From Siphonodentalium dalli (lineage: Eukaryota; Mollusca; Scaphopoda; Gadilida; Siphonodentaliidae), in assembly GCA_032622095.1 (NCBI GenBank), contig CP136061.1, forward strand, positions 189,666,369 to 189,730,368: a DNA stretch of 64,000 bases, written 5' to 3'. Under the pieces are notes generated by a model. That model worked only from the letters and a program-made list of their open reading frames with translations. It did no database searches and was not told where the DNA came from. Positions 1 through 14,184 of this stretch are shown one piece after another. Within the stretch, counting starts at the first letter, position 1. Each line of letters begins with the position of its first letter. Made by a program: the position numbers and the translations under genes.

Positions 1-3000
1 CGGATATGTACATGTAGTTACTTGATTCACAATATTAATATAATACTTTCAGATATGTAGTTACTTGATGCCCAATATTAATTTAATACTTGCAGATATG
101 TAGTTACTTGATGCCCAATATTAATATAATACTTGCAGATATGTACATGTAGTTACTTGTTCCCAGTATTAATATAATATTTGCGGATATGTAGTTACTG
201 GATTCCCAGTATTAATATAATACTTGTAGATATGTAGTTACTGGATTCCCAGTATTAATATAATATTTGCGGATATGTACATGTAGTTACTTGTTCCCAG
301 TATTAATAAAATATTTGCGGATAGGTACATGTAGTTACTTGATTCCCAATATTAATAAAATATTTGCGGATATGTACATGTAGTTACTTGTTCCCAATAG
401 TAATATAATATTTGCGGATATGTACATGTAGTTACTTGTTCCCAATAGTAATATAATATTTGCGGATATGTACATGTAGTTACTTGTTCCCCATATTAAT
501 ATAATATTTGAGGATATGTACATGTAGTTACTTGTTCCCAATAGTAATATAATATTTGCGGATATGTACATGTAGTTACTTGATTCCCAGTATTAATATA
601 ATATTTGCGGATATGTACATGTAGTTACTTGTTCCCCATATTAATATAATATTTGAGGATATGTACATGTAGTTACTTGTTCCCAATAGTAATATAATAT
701 TTGCGGATATGTACATGTAGTTACTTGATTCCCAGTATTAATATAATATTTGCGGATATGTACATGTAGTTACTTGTTCCCCATATTAATATAATATTTG
801 AGGATATGTACATGTAGTTACTTGTTCCCAATAGTAATATAATATTTGCGGATATGTACATGTAGTTACTTGATTCCCAATAGTAATATAATATTTGAGG
901 ATATGTACATGTAGTTACTTGATTCCCAGTATTAATATAATATTTGAGGATATGTACATGTAGTTACTTGATTCCCAATAGTAATATAATATTTGAGGAT
1001 ATGTACATGTAGTTACTTGATTCCCAGTATTAATATAATATTTGCGGATATGTACATGTAGTTACTTGTTCCCCATAGTAATATAATATTTGCGGATATG
1101 TACATGTAGTTACTTGTTCCCAATAGTAATATAATATTTGCGGATATGTACATGTAGTTACTTGTTCCCAATAGTAATATAATATTTGCGGATATGTACA
1201 TGTAGTTACTTGATTCCCAGTATTAATAAAATATTTGCGGATATGTACATGTAGTTACTTGTTCCCAATAGTAATATAATATTTGCGGATATGTACATGT
1301 AGTTACTTGTTCCCCATATTAATATAATATTTGAGGATATGTACATGTAGTTACTTGTTCCCAATAGTAATATAATATTTGCGGATATGTACATGTAGTT
1401 ACTTGTTCCCAATAGTAATATAATATTTGCGGATATGTACATGTAGTTACTTGTTCCCCATATTAATATAATATTTGAGGATATGTACATGTAGTTACTT
1501 GTTCCCAATAGTAATATAATATTTGCGGATATGTACATGTAGTTACTTGTTCCCAATAGTAATATAATATTTGCGGATATGTACATGTAGTTACTTGTTC
1601 CCAATAGTAATATAATATTTGCGGATATGTACATGTAGTTACTTGATTCCCAGTATTAATATAATATTTGCGGATATGTACATGTAGTTACTTGTTCCCA
1701 GTATTAATATAATATTTGAGGATATGTACATGTAGTTACTTGATTCCCAGTATTAATATAATATTTGCAGATATGTACATGTAGTTACTTGATTCCCAGT
1801 ATTAATATAATATTTGAGGATATGTACATGTAGTTACTTGTTCCCAATAGTAATATAATATTTGCGGATATGTACATGTAGTTACTTGATTCCCAGTATT
1901 AATATAATATTTGCGGATATGTACATGTAGTTACTTGATTCCCAGTATTAATATAATATTTGCGGATATGTACATGTAGTTACTTGTTCCCAATAGTAAT
2001 ATAATATTTGAGGATATGTACATGTAGTTACTTGTTCCCAATAGTAATATAATATTTGCGGATATGTACATGTAGTTACTTGATTCCCAGTATTAATATA
2101 ATATTTGCGGATATGTACATGTAGTTACTTGTTCCCAATAGTAATATAATATTTGCGGATATGTACATGTAGTTACTTGTTCCCAATAGTAATATAATAT
2201 TTGCGGATATGTACATGTAGTTACTTGATTCCCAGTATTAATATAATATTTGCGGATATGTACATGTAGTTACTTGATTCCCAGTATTAATATAATATTT
2301 GCGGATATGTACATGTAGTTACTTGTTCCCAATAGTAATATAATATTTGCGGATATGTACATGTAGTTACTTGATTCCCAGTATTAATATAATATTTGCG
2401 GATATGTACATGTAGTTACTTGATTCCCAGTATTAATATAATATTTGCGGATATGTACATGTAGTTACTTGTTCCCAATAGTAATATAATATTTGCGGAT
2501 ATGTACATGTAGTTACTTGATTCCCAGTATTAATATAATATTTGCGGATATGTACATGTAGTTACTTGTTCCCAATAGTAATATAATATTTGAGGATATG
2601 TACATGTAGTTACTTGTTCCCAATAGTAATATAATATTTGAGGATATGTACATGTAGTTACTTGTTCCCAATAGTAATATAATATTTGAGGATATGTACA
2701 TGTAGTTACTTGTTCCCAATAGTAATATAATATTTGAGGATATGTACATGTAGTTACTTGTTCCCAATAGTAATATAATATTTGCGGATATGTACATGTA
2801 GTTACTTGTTCCCAATAGTAATATAATATTTGCGGATATGTACATGTAGTTACTTGTTCCCAATAGTAATATAATATTTGCGGATATGTACATGTAGTTA
2901 CTTGATTCCCAGTATTAATATAATATTTGAGGATATGTACATGTAGTTACTTGTTCCCAATAGTAATATAATATTTGCGGATATGTACATGTAGTTACTT

Positions 3001-6000
3001 GTTCCCAATAGTAATATAATATTTGCGGATATGTACATGTAGTTACTTGTTCCCCATAGTAATATAATATTTGCGGATATGTACATGTAGTTACTTGATT
3101 CCCAGTATTAATATAATATTTGAGGATATGTACATGTAGTTACTTGTTCCCAATAGTAATATAATATTTGCGGATATGTACATGTAGTTACTTGTTCCCA
3201 ATAGTAATATAATATTTGCGGATATGTACATGTAGTTACTTGTTCCCCATAGTAATATAATATTTGCGGATATGTACATGTAGTTACTTGATTCCCAGTA
3301 TTAATATAATATTTGAGGATATGTACATGTAGTTACTTGTTCCCAATAGTAATATAATATTTGCGGATATGTACATGTAGTTACTTGATTCCCAGTATTA
3401 ATATAATATTTGAGGATATGTACATGTAGTTACTTGTTCCCAATAGTAATATAATATTTGCGGATATGTACATGTAGTTACTTGATTCCCAGTATTAATA
3501 TAATATTTGAGGATATGTACATGTAGTTACTTGTTCCCAATAGTAATATAATATTTGCGGATATGTACATGTAGTTACTTGATTCCCAGTATTAATATAA
3601 TATTTGAGGATATGTACATGTAGTTACTTGTTCCCAATAGTAATATAATATTTGCGGATATGTACATGTAGTTACTTGTTCCCAATAGTAATATAATATT
3701 TGCGGATATGTACATGTAGTTACTTGTTCCCCATAGTAATATAATATTTGCGGATATGTACATGTAGTTACTTGATTCCCAGTATTAATATAATATTTGA
3801 GGATATGTACATGTAGTTACTTGTTCCCAATAGTAATATAATATTTGCGGATATGTACATGTAGTTACTTGTTCCCAATAGTAATATAATATTTGCGGAT
3901 ATGTACATGTAGTTACTTGTTCCCCATAGTAATATAATATTTGCGGATATGTACATGTAGTTACTTGATTCCCAGTATTAATATAATATTTGAGGATATG
4001 TACATGTAGTTACTTGTTCCCAATAGTAATATAATATTTGCGGATATGTACATGTAGTTACTTGATTCCCAGTATTAATATAATATTTGAGGATATGTAC
4101 ATGTAGTTACTTGTTCCCAATAGTAATATAATATTTGCGGATATGTACATGTAGTTACTTGTTCCCCATAGTAATATAATATTTGCGGATATGTACATGT
4201 AGTTACTTGTTCCCCATAGTAATATAATATTTGCGGATATGTACATGTAGTTACTTGTTCCCAATAGTAATATAATATTTGCGGATATGTACATGTAGTT
4301 ACTTGATTCCCAGTATTAATATAATATTTGAGGATATGTACATGTAGTTACTTGATTCCCAGTATTAATATAATATTTGAGGATATGTACATGTAGTTAC
4401 TTGATTCCCAGTATTAATATAATATTTGAGGATATGTACATGTAGTTACTTGATTCCCAGTATTAATATAATATTTGAGGATATGTACATGTAGTTACTT
4501 GATTCCCAGTATTAATATAATATTTGCGGATATGTACATGTAGTTACTTGATTCCCAGTATTAATATAATATTTGAGGATATGTACATGTAGTTACTTGA
4601 TTCCCAGTATTAATATAATATTTGCGGATATGTACATGTAGTTACTTGATTCCCAGTATTAATATAATATTTGCGGATATGTACATGTAGTTACTTGTTC
4701 CCAATAGTAATATAATATTTGCGGATATGTACATGTAGTTACTTGTTCCCAATAGTAATATAATATTTGCGGATATGTACATGTAGTTACTTGTTCCCAA
4801 TAGTAATATAATATTTGCGGATATGTACATGTAGTTACTTGATTCCCAGTATTAATAAAATATTTGCGGATATGTACATGTAGTTACTTGATTCCCAGTA
4901 TTAATATAATATTTGAGGATATGTACATGTAGTTACTTGATTCCCAGTATTAATATAATATTTGCGGATATGTACATGTAGTTAATTGATTCCCAGTATT
5001 AATATAATATTTGCGGATATGTACATGTAGTTACTTGATTCCCAGTATTAATATAATATTTGCGGATATGTACATGTAGTTACATGTACTTGATTCCCAG
5101 TATTAATATAATATTTGCGGATATGTACATGTAGTTACATGTACTTGATTCCCAGTATTAATATAATATTTGCGGATATGTACATGTAGTTACATGTACT
5201 TGATTCCCAGTATTAATATAATATTTGCGGATATGTACATGTAGTTACTTGTTCCCAATAGTAATATAATATTTGAGGATATGTACATGTAGTTACTTGT
5301 TCCCAATAGTAATATAATATTTGCGGATATGTACATGTAGTTACTTGTTCCCCATAGTAATATAATATTTGCGGATATGTACATGTAGTTACTTGTTCCC
5401 AATAGTAATATAATATTTGCGGATATGTACATGTAGTTACTTGATTCCCAGTATTAATATAATATTTGAGGATATGTACATGTAGTTACTTGTTCCCAAT
5501 AGTAATATAATATTTGCGGATATGTACATGTAGTTACTTGTTCCCAATAGTAATATAATATTTGCGGATATGTACATGTAGTTACTTGATTCCCAGTATT
5601 AATATAATATTTGAGGATATGTACATGTAGTTACTTGTTCCCAATAGTAATATAATATTTGCGGATATGTACATGTAGTTACTTGATTCCCAGTATTAAT
5701 ATAATATTTGAGGATATGTACATGTAGTTACTTGTTCCCAATAGTAATATAATATTTGCGGATATGTACATGTAGTTACTTGATTCCCAGTATTAATATA
5801 ATATTTGAGGATATGTACATGTAGTTACTTGTTCCCAATAGTAATATAATATTTGCGGATATGTACATGTAGTTACTTGTTCCCAATAGTAATATAATAT
5901 TTGCGGATATGTACATGTAGTTACTTGTTCCCAATAGTAATATAATATTTGCGGATATGTACATGTAGTTACTTGTTCCCAATAGTAATATAATATTTGC

Positions 6001-9000
6001 GGATATGTACATGTAGTTACTTGTTCCCAATAGTAATATAATATTTGCGGATATGTACATGTAGTTACTTGATTCCCAGTATTAATATAATATTTGAGGA
6101 TATGTACATGTAGTTACTTGTTCCCAATAGTAATATAATATTTGCGGATATGTACATGTAGTTACTTGATTCCCAGTATTAATATAATATTTGAGGATAT
6201 GTACATGTAGTTACTTGTTCCCAATAGTAATATAATATTTGCGGATATGTACATGTAGTTACTTGATTCCCAGTATTAATATAATATTTGAGGATATGTA
6301 CATGTAGTTACTTGTTCCCAATAGTAATATAATATTTGCGGATATGTACATGTAGTTACTTGTTCCCCATAGTAATATAATATTTGCGGATATGTACATG
6401 TAGTTACTTGTTCCCAATAGTAATATAATATTTGCGGATATGTACATGTAGTTACTTGATTCCCAGTATTAATATAATATTTGAGGATATGTACATGTAG
6501 TTACTTGTTCCCAATAGTAATATAATATTTGCGGATATGTACATGTAGTTACTTGTTCCCCATAGTAATATAATATTTGCGGATATGTACATGTAGTTAC
6601 TTGTTCCCAATAGTAATATAATATTTGCGGATATGTACATGTAGTTACTTGTTCCCAATAGTAATATAATATTTGCGGATATGTACATGTAGTTACTTGT
6701 TCCCAATAGTAATATAATATTTGCGGATATGTACATGTAGTTACTTGTTCCCAATAGTAATATAATATTTGCGGATATGTACATGTAGTTACTTGATTCC
6801 CAGTATTAATATAATATTTGAGGATATGTACATGTAGTTACTTGTTCCCAATAGTAATATAATATTTGCGGATATGTACATGTAGTTACTTGATTCCCAG
6901 TATTAATATAATATTTGAGGATATGTACATGTAGTTACTTGTTCCCAATAGTAATATAATATTTGCGGATATGTACATGTAGTTACTTGATTCCCAGTAT
7001 TAATATAATATTTGAGGATATGTACATGTAGTTACTTGTTCCCAATAGTAATATAATATTTGCGGATATGTACATGTAGTTACTTGTTCCCCATAGTAAT
7101 ATAATATTTGCGGATATGTACATGTAGTTACTTGTTCCCAATAGTAATATAATATTTGCGGATATGTACATGTAGTTACTTGATTCCCAGTATTAATATA
7201 ATATTTGAGGATATGTACATGTAGTTACTTGTTCCCAATAGTAATATAATATTTGCGGATATGTACATGTAGTTACTTGTTCCCAATAGTAATATAATAT
7301 TTGCGGATATGTACATGTAGTTACTTGATTCCCAGTATTAATATAATATTTGAGGATATGTACATGTAGTTACTTGTTCCCAATAGTAATATAATATTTG
7401 CGGATATGTACATGTAGTTACTTGTTCCCAATAGTAATATAATATTTGCGGATATGTACATGTAGTTACTTGTTCCCAATAGTAATATAATATTTGCGGA
7501 TATGTACATGTAGTTACTTGTTCCCAATAGTAATATAATATTTGCGGATATGTACATGTAGTTACTTGATTCCCAATATTAATATAATATTTGCAGATAT
7601 GTAGTTACTTGATTCCCAGTATTAATATAATATTTGCGGATATGTACATGTAGTTACTTGATTCCCAGTATTAATATAATATTTGCGGATATGTACATGT
7701 AGTTACTTGTTCCCAATAGTAATATAATATTTGCGGATATGTACATGTAGTTACTTGTTCCCCATAGTAATATAATATTTGCGGATATGTACATGTAGTT
7801 ACTTGTTCCCAATAGTAATATAATATTTGCGGATATGTACATGTAGTTACTTGTTCCCAATAGTAATATAATATTTGCGGATATGTACATGTAGTTACTT
7901 GTTCCCCATAGTAATATAATATTTGCGGATATGTACATGTAGTTACTTGTTCCCAATAGTAATATAATATTTGCGGATATGTACATGTAGTTACTTGTTC
8001 CCCATAGTAATATAATATTTGCGGATATGTACATGTAGTTACTTGTTCCCAATAGTAATATAATATTTGCGGATATGTACATGTAGTTACTTGATTCCCA
8101 GTATTAATATAATATTTGAGGATATGTACATGTAGTTACTTGTTCCCAATAGTAATATAATATTTGCGGATATGTACATGTAGTTACTTGTTCCCAATAG
8201 TAATATAATATTTGCGGATATGTACATGTAGTTACTTGATTCCCAGTATTAATATAATATTTGAGGATATGTACATGTAGTTACTTGTTCCCCATAGTAA
8301 TATAATATTTGCGGATATGTACATGTAGTTACTTGATTCCCAGTATTAATATAATATTTGCGGATATGTACATGTAGTTACTTGTTCCCAATAGTAATAT
8401 AATATTTGCGGATATGTACATGTAGTTACTTGTTCCCAATAGTAATATAATATTTGCGGATATGTACATGTAGTTACTTGATTCCCAGTATTAATATAAT
8501 ATTTGAGGATATGTACATGTAGTTACTTGTTCCCAATAGTAATATAATATTTGCGGATATGTACATGTAGTTACTTGATTCCCAGTATTAATATAATATT
8601 TGAGGATATGTACATGTAGTTACTTGTTCCCAATAGTAATATAATATTTGCGGATATGTACATGTAGTTACTTGATTCCCAGTATTAATATAATATTTGA
8701 GGATATGTACATGTAGTTACTTGTTCCCAATAGTAATATAATATTTGCGGATATGTACATGTAGTTACTTGTTCCCAATAGTAATATAATATTTGCGGAT
8801 ATGTACATGTAGTTACTTGATTCCCAGTATTAATAAAATATTTGCGGATATGTACATGTAGTTACTTGATTCCCAGTATTAATATAATATTTGAGGATAT
8901 GTACATGTAGTTACTTGATTCCCAGTATTAATATAATATTTGCGGATATGTACATGTAGTTAATTGATTCCCAGTATTAATATAATATTTGCGGATATGT

Positions 9001-9680
9001 ACATGTAGTTACTTGATTCCCAGTATTAATATAATATTTGCGGATATGTACATGTAGTTACATGTACTTGATTCCCAGTATTAATATAATATTTGCGGAT
9101 ATGTACATGTAGTTACATGTACTTGATTCCCAGTATTAATATAATATTTGCGGATATGTAGTTACTGGATTCCCAGTATTAATATAATACTTGTAGATAT
9201 GTAGTTACTTGATTCCCAGTATTAATATAATATTTGCGGATATGTACATGTAGTTACTTGATTCCCAGTATTAATATAATATTTGCGGATATGTACATGT
9301 AGTTACTTGATTCCCAGTATTAATTTAATATTTGCGGATATGTAGTTACTGGATTCCCAGTATTAATATAATATTTGCGGATATGTACATGTAGTTACTT
9401 GTTCCCAGTATTAATATAATATTTGCGGATATGTACATGTAGTTACTTGTTCCCAGTATTAATATAATATTTGCAGATATGTAGTTACTTGATTCCCAGT
9501 ATTAATATAATATTTGCGGATATGTAGTTACTGGATTCCCAGTATTAATATAATACTTGTAGATATGTAGTTACTTGTTCCCAGTATTAATATAATATTT
9601 GTGGATATGTACATGTAGTTACTTGTTCCCAGTATTAATATAATATTTGCAGATATGTACATGTAGTTACTTGACTCCCA
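1..9680. repeat. 48/49-bp tandem satellite array, about 200 monomers
   Basis: A continuous head-to-tail array runs from the left edge to about 9680. The AT-rich monomer carries a TACATGTA palindrome and a run of alternating T and A. Two main variants exist: a 48-bp form with TTGTTCCCAATAG and a 49-bp form with TTGATTCCCAGTAT. Within each, sub-variants differ at TTGCGG/TTGAGG and CCCAAT/CCCCAT. At both edges (1-330 and 9150-9680) monomers are more diverged and often lack the extra TACATG, giving about 43 bp. This is typical of an array homogenised by unequal exchange, with older copies at its margins. The minus strand is open in short stretches only because 48 is a multiple of three. Confidence 0.97.
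2898..3961. repeat. Higher-order block of 193-bp tetramers and 97-bp dimers
   Basis: Within the satellite, monomers are arranged in higher-order units. 49-bp variants recur 193 bp apart (one 49-mer plus three 48-mers) at 2898, 3091, 3575 and 3768. Between 3290 and 3581 they recur every 97 bp (one 49-mer plus one 48-mer). The tetramers look near-identical by eye, including a CCCCAT variant in the same slot. This implies amplification of multi-monomer units rather than single monomers. Confidence 0.85.
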
Positions 9681-10713
9681 ATTATTTGTTTGTGAGATTA
9701 CTGTGAATGAACAGAAATAACAAGTCAGAACATGCGGTGAGCAGAATTATATAATTTTCTCGCAGATACCCAAAAAAAAGAAAATTGGGACCGATTTAAA
9801 TCTTGGTTTGGGTTGGGGGATATGTCAATGTGCCATTCTGATTGATACATGGCCATTTCGATAAAAAGTGAGAATTTGTTCACAATCACTGAAGGAAGCA
9901 CATTTGGGGCAGTGGGCACTCATACTGACTCCATGCCTCCATAATTTGATATATATATTAAGCACTTTTTCTATACTGACAAATAATGAAAAATACCCCA
10001 AGTGACACAGACAAATTACATTTGGTGACAGCTGAGATGGTAAAGGCTGTTGTGATTGCAATTACTGGCCTTAAGCCTGAGACACAAAGGTGTCAAACAG
10101 TGCCCCAGGTCAGACACATTATTGAGGTGTTCAATCAAAGGAAATCATTTACGACTCTTGTTAGAAAAGACAAAAGAGCAATAAATTTCCAGCTTACTGT
10201 TGTTTTATTACAGCTAATCTGACTTTATTAGTTGGAACATATAGGACTGACTGGTAAATTCTATGACTTGACTTTAATATACTTTATAACCTCGTCAATA
10301 AAGCTAGTTAAAAGCCCTCAAGGCATTCACATTGTGAATAGAATGTTATTGAAACTGCAGCAACCAATTAACAAAAGTTCTGCGAATGATACCGTATCAG
10401 CATATATCACCTAAGTTAAAAACATATCTTCTTCATGAGGTGTCCAAATTTTACTCATTACGGTGATTGTCAGAACATTTATGCGAAGTCCTACAAATAA
10501 TGTTTTCTGTTGCTTTAAAAACCAAAAAAATAATACCCAGTTGACTTGAGTGCCTCCATTTCTGTTGCAAATAATTTAATGAGGAAATATGCAGAGCACC
10601 GACCGCAACTGATAATAATCAGTGTTATCTGTATTTTAGAATTATTATTCGGTGCTGAAAATGTAAACATGCCTTTCTGTTACAGTTTGTATTTACAACA
10701 CATGGAATCTTGT

Positions 10714-11311
10714 TAGGGACCTGCGAATATTCGATTTGATGTCGATATCGGGCACCCGATTTGAGATCGACACCGAAACGGTCCGCCGATTCGGATATTT
10801 TCGAATCGTTGTTACTTCAGTGTAGTCTCATTTTTTGTGTCTAGATGACACATGCCAAATTACTTTAAATCACAAAGATTGAGGCACAAGGTTGCCAACG
10901 TAGGTACATGTAATTTTAAATGCATGCCATTCAGAATAGACATGCATTATGCAAAATAAGTGTTTCGGTCACAACCCGTGACTGATCAATCGCCGCATAC
11001 ATTTGTTATCTGTATCGACACTATATAAATTTTCTACACAGTGCGTGATCCCTAGATGCGGAACTCAATTGATTACCTTATGTTTAAAACTTCATATATC
11101 CAATTCAAGTTTAAGGAGATTAACGTTGTTGATATAGTATCTAATGCATTTTGTAGTTTTTTTTTGGTCACGAGACACCGAAATAAAAACTGGTAAACAA
11201 TGACAATCACTAGCTGATTCGATACGAGATTCAATTCGATGTCGATATCAGGAAGGAGATTCGATATCAAGATTCGACTCAATACAAAATCCCCCGATTC
11301 GCACATCCCTA
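10714..11311. mobile_element. hAT-like non-autonomous element (598 bp)
   Basis: The ends are inverted repeats: TAGGGACCTGCGAAT on the left, and TAGGGATGTGCGAAT reading inward from the right. Subterminal sequence on both sides is rich in TCGAT motifs. The 8-bp repeat AATCTTGT lies directly left of the element and again 4 bp beyond its right end (10706-10713 and 11316-11323). Both the 8-bp duplication and the TAGGG terminus fit the hAT superfamily. No transposase is present. Confidence 0.75.
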
Positions 11312-12705
11312 TTAAAATCTTGTTACTTTATCGGAGATAAACTAACAGAAATTATTTCGCCACCGAAAGTCATTGCATTTAATTAATATATAAGAATGTG
11401 TGTGCTGGAAATTTGGATTAATAGTTGTAAAAATAACTACTTTGAGCAAGATTGATCTCCATTTCTATTTGGTCACCCAACCGGAATGTTTCACATCATT
11501 TTAATAATATGTCCGGTATATTCAAGAAAAAAGTTAAAATATATATGCCTCAAAATGATTAAAACTTTTAGAGGGAATGGATGATTGCAAGGAAAGAAGC
11601 TTCTGTTTATCCAACATAATTGCTATTTGGCCATAATTTTCCGGACATGGGAAACCCTTATCTTTGACATTCAATAATGGACTCAATCCTTAGCATGAGG
11701 AGCCATGAATATTGATAAAATTAAACGACACCCCATACCACCCCCTCCTGAGATTTTGAAGGAGCACAGGAGAGTCATGAAGGAGGCACAGCAAGTAATT
11801 AAGAATCAATGTGAAAACGCCCTTAGCAGTTCTGGGTGGAATCAGCAATGAAGATCACTATAATGAAAAGAAGGCTAATCATACTTAGCGCTCAGCAGCG
11901 TATAATGGCACTCAGTGCCCAGCTATTACTGTGGGATAACACCATAGCCGGACACTGTAGTATATTGATTTCTTAGGCATTGTATCAAATCTCTGACAAT
12001 GTAAGAGTTCTACTGAATTCACAAATAATTGAACTGTTACAAATTAATTGCCATTGCTCTTGGGGCCCGCTAGGGTTGGTTTAATCATTGATCTCAGACA
12101 AGGTTGTGCCAGGGTTTAATCTTCATTAGCCACGATTAGATTGCAAGAAAACTGATCAGGTTTTCCTGGGAATGTGGCATGGAATACTTGATTAAGTCTA
12201 TTCGGACCATATGGATCAGTGAGCATGTGTGGGAATATTTAATCAGTCCTAGGTTACTATCTCCCCGCATCAGCAATAATCATAAAAGAAATTACTACAC
12301 GATATTTTCTACCATGCTGCTGTTTTACAAGAACATGTGTGGCGCTTTATTTGTAATATAGTGTTAGGCTATTTTTTTCTTCTCATGTTCATGTACTTTT
12401 TACCATAAATGTATAGGACACTTAAAAGTCAAACATCGGATTGAAATAGAAATGATATTGAAACATAACTCTCCTCATTCTGAACATGTAAAAATATTTT
12501 AAACATGAATGGTAGACAAAGAGAGTGAGCCGTGTCTCTCATTCAAAATTTTAATCTAGCCAGTCAGAATCTAAGTGCTTGTCGCTACTTTTTATTACTT
12601 GGTGGGGGGGGGGGGGGGGGGGGGGAAGACACTCGCATATATAAGAGATGCACTGGCAGTCTGGCACAGGATCTTTAATGCTGCACCAGAGCAGCTCCAG
12701 TCATG

Positions 12706-13306
12706 AACAGGACTGAGAATAAGGTGCCTGTCATTTGCAGAATTTAGGCCTCATCTTCTCTGGAAAGTTTCTTTATAATCAATTTTCTATTGAAACTTCT
12801 TCACATACATGTACATGTAGATTCTATTTCTTTTTTAGTTTAGTTTCTCTATACCGGTACATGTATCTCCAAGTTGGCAGAAGACACATGGCATAATTGA
12901 GGTTTCCAATGGGTGTACATCACAATATTCACCATTTGGGAACTTCAATCTGAATCTACGTCTCCCATGGCAGATGAGGCCATGAAGAATGAGGTCAGAA
13001 AAGGGTAAATTTAGTGATGCTACAGTAATGCCCTAAATAATAGACTCCTTAACCACAGCAGAATTATGGGTAACTTGTCAGGATTTAGTCGGAAATATGG
13101 CTTGTTGCCATTCATCATTCATCTCACTGAGAGCTTTCCGATGAATGGCAACAAGCCATATTTCCGACTAAATCCTGAAAAGTTACCCATAATTCTGCTG
13201 TGGTTAAGGAGTTGATTATTTAGGGCATTACTGTAGCTCACTGTGCAGGATAGCTTCACTAAATTCACCTCTGGGGACCTCATTCTGCAAATAACAGACA
13301 AACTAT
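12706..13306. mobile_element. Foldback MITE (CAAGCCTGA family), interrupted copy
   Basis: The ends carry the family's inverted repeat around GTGCCTGTCATTTGCAG, with internal inverted blocks near GAGGTCCCCAGAGGGTGAA. It is a diverged relative of the copy at 37623-38064. A second MITE (13023-13233) is inserted at a TA inside it; removing that insertion restores GTGATGCTAGCTC, matching uninterrupted copies. Confidence 0.7.
13023..13233. mobile_element. Tc1/mariner- or pogo-like foldback MITE, nested
   Basis: The termini are CAGTAATGCCCTAAATAA and its inverse, flanked by TA on both sides (13021-13022 and 13234-13235). The two arms, about 100 bp each, are almost complete inverted copies, so the element folds into a long hairpin. 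A TA target duplication with a CAGT terminus is usual for the Tc1/mariner/pogo group. No coding capacity. Confidence 0.8.
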
Positions 13307-13371
13307 TTTCAGGGTTGGTGCATTGGGCAGACATTCAGTTATCGCGAAGCTGGTTTCAATCCCATCACATA

Positions 13372-13465
13372 CAGTAATGCCCTAAATAATCGACTTCGAC
13401 TAAATCCTGAAAAATTACCCATAATTCTACTGTGGTTAAGGAGTTGATTATTTAGGGCATTACTG
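13372..13465. mobile_element. Short copy of the CAGTAATG MITE family
   Basis: A shortened copy with both termini (CAGTAATGCCCTAAATAATC and the inverse ending CATTACTG) but most of one arm deleted. It lies 140 bp from the larger copy at 13023-13233. The left flank is TA. Confidence 0.75.
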
Positions 13466-14184
13466 CACAACTTTATTATCCCTGCAAGGTAATGGTACTG
13501 GTAACCTGATTCATGTATCTGGGCAAGTTTGTTGGTTGCTTTCTGGTGGCCGGTGGTTAAATTTCTATGTCCAGTGGAGTGATTTCATAGTGAAGTTAAC
13601 CCACTACATGGTCTTTCCTCCACCCATAAAACTATCAGTGTCGTGATATGGCCTATTAAACTACTAAACCAATGATAAACCAAACTATTTCGTGCATGTT
13701 CTACATGAAGTGAACCGAGAACATCAAACCATCATACGTCATCCACTAAAAGCAAGCTAAACAACACAGTACTGACATTTCCTATGTGTATCAATGAGTG
13801 GTGGTGTGATATCGATATCAATAACGCTGAAATTATTCCGTAGTTGGCCGAGACAAAATGGAAATGTTTGCATAATGCAGGTCATATATATTGATCGGTT
13901 AATTTGGTATGCACAACAGGATATAATATCTTACTGTGAATTTCTTGGAGAAGCGGTTAGACAGAATGATTTGAATGCAGAATACTCCAGTATCCAGGAG
14001 CCTGGACTGTTAGCTGCATGTAATGAGTATTTTCAAAGAGACAGTTTCAGCTCAATTTGATATTTTGTTCTGAACAAAAGTTTTTTAAGTTTCTTACAGA
14101 ATTATAATCTAATATGTAGCAGAAATATCAATATTACAGCAGAAAAAGGAAAGATAAAGATATGTTGTTACATTATGCCTGGAA

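Noticed and set aside
335-8082. Many minus-strand ORFs in the satellite with a 16-residue repeat (MYISANIILLLGTSNY)
   Set aside because: They exist only because the 48-bp monomer is divisible by three and lacks stops in one frame. Every 49-bp monomer breaks the frame, so no long product is possible.
1-9680. CRISPR-like regular repeats
   Set aside because: There are no unique spacers; the whole unit is repeated, and the surrounding genes are animal.
13119-13334. Short ORFs in CAGTAATG MITE copies
   Set aside because: The peptides simply follow the MITE arms and recur in each copy with frame changes.
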